A stretch of 64,000 nucleotides of DNA from Apostichopus japonicus (lineage: Eukaryota; Echinodermata; Holothuroidea; Aspidochirotida; Stichopodidae), in NCBI RefSeq assembly GCF_037975245.1, contig NC_092566.1, positions 14,884,501-14,948,500 on the forward strand. Reading direction: 5' to 3'. A model generated the notes under the pieces. It saw only the letters and a list, made by a program, of their open reading frames with translations. It was not told the DNA's origin and did no database searches. Of the stretch, positions 53,851-64,000 are shown piece by piece (positions within the stretch are counted from its first letter, which is position 1; each line of letters opens with the position of its first letter). Position numbers and translations under genes: made by a program.

Positions 53851-54636
53851 AAAATAAAAAGGGGGGGGGGCGGGCACTAGCCTTCTAATCTATGTAAGAT
53901 AGGTATAACTTGGAAGAAAACAAAATCGAGGTATTAGAGAGGGGGAGTGGAGGGGGGGGGGGGGGGTTGGAGGATCGCCTAACTTTTTCATTTCTAGCCA
54001 TGCCGTTGGTCAGTGAAGGGGTGCATGGACAGAACGTTTTGCTTGGGGATCCATATCACAGACAGTCTGATATGCAGGCCTATACCACATCGCATCTGCT
54101 CGTGTTCATATCTAGGGACGTTAAACTTTGGACAGTGGAGGTAAACACTTGCATGATATCATTATTCGATATCAACCTTGGCTGTATTTGCCAAGCGATA
54201 AGAGAATACATCGTTTCACGGAGAGTGATTGTAAATCTCGAATAATACCCCAAGGTCACGTGGCACAATCGCAATTCCAAGCTCCATCGGTCCTGCATAA
54301 TAAGGCCGTCCTTTGTTGACCCCAAACGAATATATTTTATTTAGTATTTATTTATCCAATTTTGTGTGAGTATACCTTTGGTGTATTAAACACAATGTAG
54401 CGATCATGACACGGTTCGATGCATTGGGACAAAGTCCTTGCTAGGGTCAAAGTGTCGCTTAGATAATTATAATCTGTCGCTCTATGGAATAATAAAAACC
54501 ATTTGTGTGATACAGAAGTTAACGTGCACTGGTATTGTATTAATACATATGCAGATAGACCATATGCAGTAACTATGAAGACTGAAACAAGTATATCAAC
54601 ACTGTTTAGACTCGATCCGTGTGTTTTATCCCCTCT
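53851..54636. other. Upstream of sulfotransferase-like gene A
   Basis: No gene seen. The end, TTTTATCCCCTCTAG at 54624-54638, is a strong 3' splice acceptor just ahead of the start codon, suggesting a noncoding first exon somewhere upstream. Confidence 0.45.
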
Positions 54637-54651
54637 AGTTTTGGGATCACC

Positions 54652-55722
54652 ATGGCCAAAATCAGCCACAACTGGAAGCTTTTCTTTCTAATATTTGTAT
54701 TTTCCATATTTTCTCTCTTGGCAATGATCGTTGCACTTAACAAGACTCAGCGCGAGCGTCGCTCTTCGGTTCAAGTCAGAGACGTTTATGTGGATTGGCA
54801 GACAAACTTCCAGGACAACGATACATCGCAACTAATAGTCTCTCGTGGAGTGGATGCTGAATTTAGGGCCAGACACCGCGCCTTGGTGTTAAACCCTACG
54901 TCACACACTGGCTGTGATTTCTTCCATCATCTGATACTAAGCAATATTTTAACGCAACGTCTCGATGTGAAAGTATACAATGAAGACGAACTGCAGAACG
55001 GGTCCGCACTTTCTGAAGTTCAAAGGAAACGTAAACTACGGATGTTTATAGAGAACGTATCGAAGGACGATTTAGTTTATATTTACACAGATATTCAAGT
55101 TGGCAACGAGAATTTTGTTATAAAGGGTGGATACCAGTTCAAACCATTGTCAATCATCTTTATGCGGGATCCTATAGAAGCGTTGTTATCGTCATACCAC
55201 GCGCATAAATTTGGGGAAGATGTTTTCAAACTGTACGAAAATCAATCGGATTTTTACTTCAATCGTAGAAGTGGTCGTCTGATAAAAGCATTTTTGAAAT
55301 TAAACACGGAAAAGGAAAGCCAATTACTTGCTCGTATAATTTCAGAGGCTTCTCTCGCCAGATTTCTCTGTTCTGAGAGATGTACCGGTCCAAAGAGGTC
55401 GTGGTCTGCCAAAACTCTGATATCGTTTGCCAAAGTTACCTTAGAGAGTAGGACCGACAGCCTCATTGCGATTCCAATGGACGACTTTTATCAAATTCCT
55501 TTAATTTTAAAGTTTCTTGCTCCAGACGTTTGTCACAAGCTCGGTGACTTCGATGTGCTTCCGACATCTGTCGTATCACCTCCTTGGACGAGAGTAAATA
55601 TCTCAAGGAAGATCCCAGCGTCGTTTAGGAAAGTTTTACTGTCTAATAAATTTATTAAAATGGAATATACTTTGCGTAATTGGATGAAGAAGCATTACGA
55701 TTATTGGCAAACTAAAAGTTAA
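54652..55722 (+). CDS. Putative Golgi sulfotransferase-like type II membrane protein, paralogue A
   Basis: 356 codons in one exon from MAKISHNWK; this start matches that of paralogue B and lies 13 bases past an acceptor-like CTCTAG. Residues about 9-30 are a single hydrophobic segment after a short basic tail, typical of a type II Golgi enzyme. A PAPS 5'-phosphosulfate-like loop is NPTSHTGCDFFHHLIL. The 3'-phosphate motif is IIFMRDPIEALLSSYHAHKF (RDP-x5-S-x-Y). N-glycosylation sites occur in NDTS, NQSD and NISR. In layout it is closest to galactose-3-O-type or other carbohydrate sulfotransferases, but identity is low and the acceptor sugar is unknown. Poly(A) signal AATAAA at 55975-55980. Confidence 0.65.
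   Translation: MAKISHNWKLFFLIFVFSIFSLLAMIVALNKTQRERRSSVQVRDVYVDWQTNFQDNDTSQLIVSRGVDAEFRARHRALVLNPTSHTGCDFFHHLILSNILTQRLDVKVYNEDELQNGSALSEVQRKRKLRMFIENVSKDDLVYIYTDIQVGNENFVIKGGYQFKPLSIIFMRDPIEALLSSYHAHKFGEDVFKLYENQSDFYFNRRSGRLIKAFLKLNTEKESQLLARIISEASLARFLCSERCTGPKRSWSAKTLISFAKVTLESRTDSLIAIPMDDFYQIPLILKFLAPDVCHKLGDFDVLPTSVVSPPWTRVNISRKIPASFRKVLLSNKFIKMEYTLRNWMKKHYDYWQTKS
54895..55092 (+). other. High-identity patch shared with paralogue B
   Basis: Compared with 61741-61938, roughly 15 of 198 bases differ (about 92% identity by hand), including unchanged third codon positions. Neighbouring coding sequence is much less similar, about 60% just upstream. The patch encodes the PAPS-loop region. Confidence 0.75.
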
Positions 55723-57279
55723 ACTAACTCAGTGTAAACCAAACGATCGAGAACCAAGTTTCGGCCGAATAGGAATATTTGGGTTTTATTTAATTCCCCA
55801 AACATCAAATATGAGATAATTATCAGTTTTCAGTATTTTCCTCAAAGCTTAATATAGTGGATACAAACTCTGGAGGTTTAGCCTCAACAGTCGAAAGTGT
55901 GAGAGAATACTTGAAGAAACAAACTCTAGGTTTTACTGCTATAGCTTTATTTAAAGGCCTACATGTATGATATCAATAAATGAAAACTTGACCTGGAATT
56001 ACTTATTTCTTGTCAATCTCTGTAAATATTGAATATATTAATGTCTTCGAGTGAGAAATATCAAGTTAGTTTAACATCAAATTCGTGTACTAGACTTGTT
56101 TTCACTGATGGTCGAAATATGTGAAAATTTAGGAGCTTAAGTTAGTTATAAGATCTAGGCCTATATCTAAGTTATCGTACTCTATTGGGCAACATGAATT
56201 ATGTTAATATATGAAATATCCAGCTGTATTTCTTTTCTTCATTTGGTGGGCTATAATTATAGGAAGATATTGAGTCAAATGTTTCATGGAAAATATCGTA
56301 AAATAACTGAGGTATTATGGGCAAAATGTAAGGTATAAAGAAGTAAATTTAGGAGGCGAACAGCGTACAAAAGAGTTTTGCTTATAAGTTGGCAGTACTA
56401 GTATAGGCCTACACGAACAGAGGAAACAACACCACCAGCACACGAACGAACGGTTAGGAAATGTTTCATTGCTATCACCTTGTTCGGAGTTACACCATGG
56501 AGGAGTATTCCGCAGTATAAGTCAGCCGTTAACAATACGAAAGTGTAGGTCATGGGCATTAGCGCGATCCTACACTTAACAGTGATGTATAGACTAACGT
56601 GTTAGGGAACAATACTGTAAATCTATCACGACCTGATACATCGGGAGTAACTATATCAGCCCATTCTTCACATAATGTAAACTCAGATCACTCAAAATTG
56701 ACAAGTTAGGAAGGAAGAACTATCAACTGATGATTTTCTACTGTAAAAGGCTGGCTATTCAAAGTATTTTCATGAAAATATGTATCAAACCGTCACGGCA
56801 TATTGACAGACAATATATATGCTAGGTACCTTGGCCTACAGGTTCTGCGACACAAGAGTACCGTCTATTAATACACATTTTATACCACACGCAATCGACA
56901 TCATAAATCAGTATTCGAAATACACATCATTGTTAATAGTGAACAGGGGTACTTGAGGCAAGAGGATCATCGTATAAAAACATTTTGCCTTTTCCATAAC
57001 TTATATACCATTTATTTTAGTACTTTCTGATAAAGCAAAATAGCGCCCCAGCGTACGACCTTGGACCACTTGCGGTGCAAGACGCAAATTAGACGTATAG
57101 ACTATATATATTTTTGAATGGGAATGTAGGCCTATATAAAGTTTGGCTTAATCTTTCAATTGGTGATACGTTTTAACTTGAGAGTCCTTCGATTCTCAGC
57201 AGTATATCCACTAATATAACCAAACATAAATGTGTTGTATTTTTCTTCTTACATAGAAGTTAATTTGGATCCATCCATC
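55723..57279. other. 3' flank of gene A, no gene seen
   Basis: 3' UTR with AATAAA at 55975, then A+T-rich sequence with several AGGCCTA motifs. No coding frame supported. Confidence 0.45.
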
Positions 57280-59389
57280 CAGGGTCGGATTTAGACATGT
57301 GGAGGCCCGTGGGCAACCTTCAGTGGTGGAGGCCCCCTCCAGTGATCGCCGTCCTGGGGGAGGTGTGTAAGGGGAGGGGTATTGGATTTTTTCCAATAAT
57401 TAATGGTTCTTGGATGCGAAATGGTGCAGTATTTTGTGATTCCTGAAGTAAATTTTGTGATTTCTGAAGAATTTTCATTACGGTATGAAGGCCTGTTTGA
57501 AATAGGAGGCTAGTATTTTCGTCGACGCTCGGGCGCTTTATTTCTATTTTTCAGGACGGTTGTGGGCAATTTGGGTTTTCTGGAAACTGCAAAATGGTTT
57601 CAAAATCAAGGTTAGGGTTAGAATATCAGGTCAGGGTCCATTATAAGGGGATGTGGAGCATTTTCTTTCATAATCCGACGTCAAAAATGACTAAAGTTAT
57701 CTAGAAATTGGGTTCTGGAGAAAGGGGGTGTTGTCCCATTTCCAAGAATTTGATCGGCCTGCATATGCTAATTATCCCGGAAAACCGAAAAAAACTCACA
57801 CCCGGGCCTAAACTTGCTTTTAGCTGGACTGGACTAACATGATTCATAACCAGGGGCGTATCCAGGATTTTATGACCCGGGGGGCGCCAATTACTATCTA
57901 AGCGGAGCGCCACCATGGGTTGGCGGGCAGCGTACAAGAAAATTTTCTGGTTTTGATAGCCCTAGATCACCGGAAATGGCACTTCTCAGGCTTAAAAATG
58001 ACCAACCAGATGTACACTTTTGCCGGAGAACCAAGTATTTCCCAATAGTTCTTTTTTTTTATCTATAACCTTTTTTAAGATTGTCACCAGTCACAAATCA
58101 TGTTCGACCTCATCGCATGTCCTGTGGATCATTGCTTGTGTAGGTGATTGTACGTCGCGGCCCACAATACCCGTCAGCCCCACTTTTGAAGGTTTTCCCC
58201 ATCTACACAAGACATTTCGTTGTTTACATTAGCATCCCGCGGTATACTGCGCAACTTTCACGGATCGTAAGGTACACGATTGCATACGATGTAATAACCG
58301 ATGCTGGCTTATATGATATTGACATTAACATGTTGAACGCGCGTTTACTTTTTTTCGGGCAAGTCGTTACAGCCCCAAATCAAATTGGGCTCCCACGCCC
58401 ATGACTTCACACATACACAGTTTTGAGGCTGTCCATCTTGGAACACCATTTTCATGCTCATTGATATAAGGTGATATCTGCTGTTTGCTTTATAAATTCC
58501 AGCAGGCTCGTAGCGAGGAGTTTGCCAAGTGAGGGACGAAGCCTGTTGGCAAACTATCTAAGCGTAGCGCCACCATCAGTCACTGGCTATCCTGTGTATA
58601 TGACAGGGATCAGCGCTGTAATGATGTCACTGTTTCTCCTTCTCGTCCAGGTGTCTTGGCGTTTTTCTTTTACTCCCTCCTTTTCTCCTTTTCTCTCTTT
58701 CTTCTTTTTCTTTTTCTTTTCCCTTCCTTCCTCTCCTCCTCCTCTTTTTTCCCCCTCTTTTTTCCCTTTTTTCTTCTCTTTTTTTTCTCTCCTCTTTTTC
58801 TTACCCGGGGGGCGTGCGCCCCCAACGCCCCCCTGGATACGCGCCTGATGACGAACATGTTAATGCCAATTGCCAACTGCCCAGACGCGCACGGGCCTGT
58901 GTATGTGTGTGTAGAGGGGGTGAGAAGACAGTTGTTTCATCATTGCACATGAAAAGAATCAATTAGCAATACCTGTCTGAAACCTAGCGGGAGGTGATGA
59001 CAGGCGCACTGTCAGGGTGTACTGAAATGTTTCAACTAAAACCATTAACCTAGTTCTAAAGAAAATAGACGTTGGCATAGATAACTTTGGATATTAGGCC
59101 AATCATGTTTGTCTGCCGACGTTTGATTTGCAATAACGGGAAAACAACCACTTAGCTGTTTCTACAATTCTCAAAGAGATACAATTAAAATTGAATATGA
59201 CTTCAAGCGTATGTATGGCGTAAGCCGCGCGCAGTATGATTTTGATTGATGATATTTGTCAGCCTACATTTAATTTTTTTCTTCAAATTTCCCCTTATAC
59301 ATATATTTTTTCATGAAGTATGTGGAGGCCCCTTGTTGTGGAGGCCCGTGGGCAGCTGCCCACGTTGCCCATTGGTAAATCCGGCCCTG
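57280..59389. mobile_element. hAT-type non-autonomous element with perfect 8-bp target duplication
   Basis: Ends CAGGGTCGGATTTA and (inverted) CAGGGCCGGATTTA bound 2110 bp. The flanks are CATCCATC on both sides (57272-57279 and 59390-59397), the 8-bp duplication of hAT elements. No transposase frame is visible. A second element with different ends is nested inside. Confidence 0.85.
57851..58848. mobile_element. Nested DNA element inside the 57.3-59.4 kb hAT-type element
   Basis: Ends CAGGGGCGTATCCAGG and (inverted) CAGGCGCGTATCCAGG. The interior holds family C sequences in two places (57890-58000 and from 58503) and a polypyrimidine stretch, so it may itself be composite. No target duplication was found. 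Confidence 0.6.
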
Positions 59390-61490
59390 CATCCATCCAT
59401 GTAGGCCTATCAAGTTCGCGATTTTGTCAACGCATACAGAAAAGACATATAGCCTACCAAGGTAGCATTCCGGTTATATATTTTCCTAACATACAGCTTT
59501 CGTTATTAACATAATATATAAGATCCATTACCTGCGCATTATGGACTGAACAACTGCTATGTTCTTTTATAACTCGTCCATGGACTGAAACAGAATGTCC
59601 ATGATGAAGTTCTTACATAGCGGCGGTTGCAGACAACGAATAGTAGAAATATTATGGTAATTTCGCGCGTTCCCTAAATTCGCATATACTGACTGTGTTA
59701 TATAAACATGTACAGCTGCGCTGAAAGAGAAACTGTCGGTTGCTGTGTTCGATAATACAATCTTAACCACCTTTTCAATCGCAATTTTAATCTACAAAGC
59801 CTCAACGAAAACGGCCAGTGTCTTTTTTGATTGAAAGAAACAATGATAAAAGTCTGAATAAATTTGAAAAGTCGAAATTCTATGATTATGTCGAGCTGCC
59901 TTTGTAGCCTATAGTATACAAATAATAAATGGTTTAAGTGCAATAGTGCAAATATTTCATGAGTTGAAAGATGGAATGTTCCATTCGACAAGGCGCAGCC
60001 GAGTCGAATGGAACAAATTACATCTTGCAACGACTATTCATTATTTGTTTTATACAACACCTTCAACTTTGGATATAATTGGATGTAAAATGCACTCATG
60101 CAACAGATTGCTTTGAACAGACAGGTTTCTCTGCTCTCTTACCATTGAAAAAGGTACTATCAAAAAAGTATAACACATGGTTCTATTTCATATAGAGTGC
60201 AATAGAGCGGATTTTGCATGCAATCGACGAGCAATTGACCAATCAAATGGCCGGAATATAATTAGGTGTTGTATAATATATTTAAACCTGCAGTATGCAA
60301 ACCTATAATGAGGTTTCATGGATGACTGAATTCATTGTAATTGCGTATTTGAGCCAATTTTCTCCCTTTTGAGATCTCATGAAAACAGTTTTGTAACTTT
60401 TTTTCCGAAATGGACGGTTGTTTACCCTAATTATTGTAGGTGTATTTATGTATCCGACTCCCCCCTCCCCTACCCTCCGGCCTTGTTAGCCCCAGAAGAA
60501 ATTCCCGATTTTGTCGCAACGAAAAAAAAAAAAGTATTCACCCTTTGCTAAATCTGCTAAAATGTTGTGGATACCATGTTTGAATTGTGCTGACCCAAAC
60601 CTAACCTCACGTAAAATGCACCCATACAATAATAGAGCGACCTGCAACTTTTTAACAATCGACGTAGTACCACAGAGAAACGTTAAAGAGCAGAAATCGG
60701 AATCGGCTCCAACAATATAGGTCATTCTCACATCTCGTATTCCTCACTCAAACTGTGGAAAAGTTCACATTGCAAATCTGTCAGGTAGTCCTTTGACAGA
60801 GAGTGACATCGAACTAGATAGGAAGCCTGAATAACAAGTTAATAAATTGACTTGATCAAGTCCCCTTCGGGTTCGTGGAATTATTTCCCAAAATGACGGG
60901 GAAAAGTAAGATGGAAAATATTTTGCTACTCACACCAAAACGCATATACTGGCCATAGGTGATAGAACGGTCCAAAAAGTTGCTCCTGTGTATCGGTTTG
61001 CAAATTTCGGTCGCTACCCTGGGTACCCCGTTCATTACGCATTCAACGAAAAACCTAACTCGGCCTATACTAAGAGGAAATAATTAAGCCTTATGTTACA
61101 ACGTATAAAGGCTATGCAGGCCTTTATACGGATTTATATGGCAAGGCTACATATCTATATTTACCACTTATAGGTTGAACTTAAGCTGAGCTAATAACAA
61201 TGCCGTCCTTTATTCTCGAAGTTACTGGTGTGTGCAAGCTCCTATAGTCAACAGAATCAGCCAATAAATGAGAAATAGAAAGAGACATAAAAAAAGACAA
61301 TAATATGTTTTTATTTTTCTTTCTTGTTAGTTGATAACAAATTTATATATATATATGATAGAACGGTAGCATATACATACAGGTAGGTGTATTAAGAGTA
61401 TTACAGTACACAATCCGATCTCTATATACAGTTTGATGCAGCATTTCATGTGGATCAATGCATGTTTGCCGACTGTTGTTGTTTTCTTAA
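59390..61490. other. Between hAT element and paralogue B, no gene seen
   Basis: Contains a hairpin with perfect 12-bp arms (GTTCCATTCGAC at 59978-59989 and GTCGAATGGAAC at 60003-60014). The arms extend further imperfectly, probably another palindromic MITE. Ends in TTGTTGTTTTCTTAAAG, an acceptor-like site before the paralogue B start. Confidence 0.5.
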
Positions 61491-61497
61491 AGCTATC

Positions 61498-62574
61498 ATG
61501 GCAAAGTTCGATAAGGAAAAACGGCTTTTATTGCTTTTGATGTTATTTTCATTTCCCTTCTCCTATACCGTGATGATGTTTACGAAGACAAGGGATCAGA
61601 GGAAACTTCGTTCTGTTGCTAGGGTGGAGGATGTCTACGTTGAATGGTGCGGGAATTTCAACGACACAAATGTGTCACAACTCGTTGGACAGCAGCTCCG
61701 CGCCTTTCCACCTGTCGAATACCGCGTGGTAGTGTTACATCCTACGTCACACACTGGCGGTTATTTCTTCCATCATCTGATACTTAGCAATATTTTAAGT
61801 CAACGTCTCGATGTGAAAGTATACAATGAAGACGAACTGCAGAAAGGGACTGCACTTTCTGTAGTTCAAAGGAAACGAAAACTACGGATGTTTATAGATA
61901 CCATATCGAAGGACGATTTAGTATATATTAACACGGATATCCCCGTAGACGTTTTCCGCGAAACATTTTCAATAATGAGAGGGCGAGAACCGTTCAAACC
62001 GCTCTCCATCATTTTTTTACGAGACCCGATTGAGGTAATAGTATCAGCATACAACGCTCAGAAATTCGGTGACGATATCTTCAAAATGTACGGTAATTAC
62101 TCCGATACTTACTTCAACCAGAGAAGTCAAGTTGTGATTAGGTCATTGTCAAAATTAAATATTGTTGAATTGAACAACTTAGTTTATCACTTGTGGAAAA
62201 AGTTTTCTCTGGCGCATTTTTTCTGCCGTCTTGAAGAATGTGAGTGGGATAAGAGAACGACTGATGCGAGAAGACTACTCTTAATAGCCAAACAGATCGT
62301 GCAGCGTCACACAGACGACCTTGTTGCGTTGGATGTAATGGATATATTTCAATTCCAATTACCCTTACAGCTTCTTGCACCAAAGATATTTCAAAACCTG
62401 GGGCATTTTTATCCACTCAATATGACTTCACCCGCTTGGACTAGAGTGCATTTATACCAGAATATTCCAAAGACTTTGAAGGAACGTTTACTTTCTAATA
62501 AATTTATAAAAATGGAATATTCGCTCAGTCAGAGATTAAAAATGAAATTAGACTACCAAAAGTGGCAGTTATAA
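61498..62574 (+). CDS. Putative Golgi sulfotransferase-like type II membrane protein, paralogue B
   Basis: 358 codons in one exon from MAKFDKEKRLL, five bases past an acceptor-like TTAAAG. An upstream in-frame Met at 61450 would precede that site and lacks the conserved start. There is a basic tail, then a hydrophobic segment (residues about 9-28). The PAPS-like loop is HPTSHTGGYFFHHLIL, the 3'-phosphate motif IIFLRDPIEVIVSAYNAQKF, and glycosylation sites are in NDTN, NVSQ, NYSD and NMTS. The C-terminus LLSNKFIKMEYSL is shared with paralogue A. Gly replaces Cys in the loop compared with A. Substrate unknown; fucosylated or galactosylated glycans would be a reasonable class to test in an echinoderm. 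Confidence 0.65.
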   Translation: MAKFDKEKRLLLLLMLFSFPFSYTVMMFTKTRDQRKLRSVARVEDVYVEWCGNFNDTNVSQLVGQQLRAFPPVEYRVVVLHPTSHTGGYFFHHLILSNILSQRLDVKVYNEDELQKGTALSVVQRKRKLRMFIDTISKDDLVYINTDIPVDVFRETFSIMRGREPFKPLSIIFLRDPIEVIVSAYNAQKFGDDIFKMYGNYSDTYFNQRSQVVIRSLSKLNIVELNNLVYHLWKKFSLAHFFCRLEECEWDKRTTDARRLLLIAKQIVQRHTDDLVALDVMDIFQFQLPLQLLAPKIFQNLGHFYPLNMTSPAWTRVHLYQNIPKTLKERLLSNKFIKMEYSLSQRLKMKLDYQKWQL

Positions 62575-62802
62575 CGTTCCGCACCACAGAGAAGACGTTA
62601 CAGGGATGAGGGGGTGGGGGGAGTAAGGGAATGGCAATAACATAATCAAATATTTACAAATAACTACCGTATATTACTTAAGTTTTGCTGATTTTTTGTA
62701 CTGATCCAAGTAACGTAATATATATTCTTCTGTGATTTCAAGCCACTTTGGTTCATTCAGCAACGGTGCTGCTGCACGGAAGTGTATAAATATATATATA
62801 GG

Positions 62803-62850
<48 letters not shown>

Positions 62851-64000
62851 CCTATATATATATAGGCCTATATATATATAGGCCTATATATATATAGGCC
62901 TATATATATATATAGGCCTATATATATATATATATATACATATAATAAATTATGTCCGTCAAACTGCACACAAAAATGTACAAATAGAAACCATATCGAA
63001 CCTGTTGTCAACGGTGATTTGAAGGGTTACTCGCCCCATCTTGATACACCCAAAACCATGACTCGCGCAAAGGGTCTCTACGTTATAGAAACGAGGTCTC
63101 GACGAAATCATGATCTTATCGCAAAAATATCTTTAATTTTCACATATAGACACACTTGATGCACCCTGAGATTAGCTGGAATTTTGTGTGGGGGGGGGGG
63201 GGGCTACGTTAGTTGAAATGTATAAAAACTTACTGTACACAGTTGTTCTTAGTTTTTGAAAGAAAAGATATCCTATCATGTTCCCAAGTGTTGTACAATC
63301 TTATACTATAGGTCCTTAACTAGATACATAAAAGATCATCCGCCGTCAGCATATTGTTTACTATGCTCATTTTGTCTCTCCATCCACATACATACATACA
63401 AGTGGCTCGCAGTTCTGTGTATTCTTAAAAGGATTTCTTACAATCTGGAAAATTAATTGGGTTGTCATTGCCTAACGTTAAGACTCAACCTAAAAACAGC
63501 AGTGTAGGTTGATGCGTTTGGCTGAGCTGTTGGTCTTCAAATTGCTGCAAGCGACAAGCTGGAAGTTGTTTATATGTGGCTAAGTTCTGTGGTATACTGC
63601 ATTGGATAACTTCGGGCGGATTTCTATGGAACGCCGAAAAAGAAAGAAAGAACACTTATTTGGTAGAAATATCTGATGTAATATAAGCTGATTACGTTTC
63701 ATGTAAGGTTTAATATTAAACAAGTCAACCATTGCACCCTTATGGAATCAAACGGCCGCAGTTAACCAAAAAAAATCGTCTAATTAAATAATGATATGTT
63801 GAAATTATGTTTTACAAATTTTACCACATTTAATTATTACGTTTACAATCGGACGATCCTTAAGAGACTTATAATGAAAATAAAATCAATGTTACGACCT
63901 TTATTTCTGTGATTAAGATCCTCATATTAATTTTGTATATTAAATATCTCGGTGTAAATTCTAAATTTGCAGCTCAAATATTGGTGTTGCGTTGTAAGTC
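62575..64000. other. 3' flank of paralogue B to window end
   Basis: No gene seen. AATAAA at 62944 is a late candidate poly(A) signal. Poly-G run near 63190. Confidence 0.4.
62796..62945. repeat. (TA)n array interrupted by AGGCCT
   Basis: Alternating TA broken at intervals by TATAGGCCTATA, a palindrome, at least six times. The whole stretch is self-complementary. Confidence 0.9.

Noticed and set aside
61450-61497. Upstream Met as start of sulfotransferase-like gene B
   Set aside because: It precedes an acceptor-like site, and the MAK start at 61498 matches paralogue A.

Overview
This window looks like a piece of an animal nuclear genome: A+T-rich, with GT-AG introns, long introns full of repeats, microsatellites, several families of transposable elements, and proteins that align well with vertebrate orthologues. 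The mix of tRNA-derived SINEs, a Mag-like Ty3/gypsy element, hAT-type and TTAA-type MITEs and frequent TAGGCCTA motifs suggests a marine invertebrate deuterostome. An echinoderm such as a sea cucumber is plausible, but the sequence alone does not prove it.

Layout. (1) 1-3067 (+): the 3' part of a gene for a helical-repeat, TPR-like protein, four exons visible, 5' end outside the window. (2) 8093-5644 (-): RSAD1, the mitochondrial HemW-like radical-SAM protein, in two coding exons. Its reading frame meets an in-frame TGA, and 40 further residues of recognisable family C-terminus follow. (3) 8.1-17.1 kb: an intergenic region with two copies of a TTAA-flanked MITE, LINE fragments and a modular repeat carrying DR1-like nuclear-receptor half-sites. 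(4) 17123-49172 (+): a complete small-HERC ubiquitin ligase gene (HERC4-like, RCC1-like propeller plus HECT domain). I resolved 20 coding exons that join in frame to 1048 residues. A further exon-like 96-nt cassette with good splice sites lies inside the HECT domain. (5) 39491-44132 (-): a 4.6-kb Ty3/gypsy element in a HERC4 intron with 173-bp LTRs that look identical and a GATAT target-site duplication. (6) 54652-55722 and 61498-62574 (+): two paralogous type II membrane proteins that look like divergent Golgi sulfotransferases. Between them lies a 2.1-kb nested hAT-type element.

The HERC4 introns are unusually rich in tandem arrays. The most striking is a 46-bp array whose repeat unit is the 3' end of exon 5 together with its 5' splice site, copied about 28 times into the intron. 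Another intron has a pyrimidine-rich array with repeated acceptor-like sites. With the HECT cassette these make HERC4 splicing the main point of interest. The RSAD1 stop codon and a roughly 92% identical patch shared by the two sulfotransferase paralogues are the next best leads.

The genes do not form an operon or an evident pathway; they are neighbouring eukaryotic loci. All exon boundaries are inferred from splice consensus, phase and homology remembered from the families. No transcript data or database searches were used.
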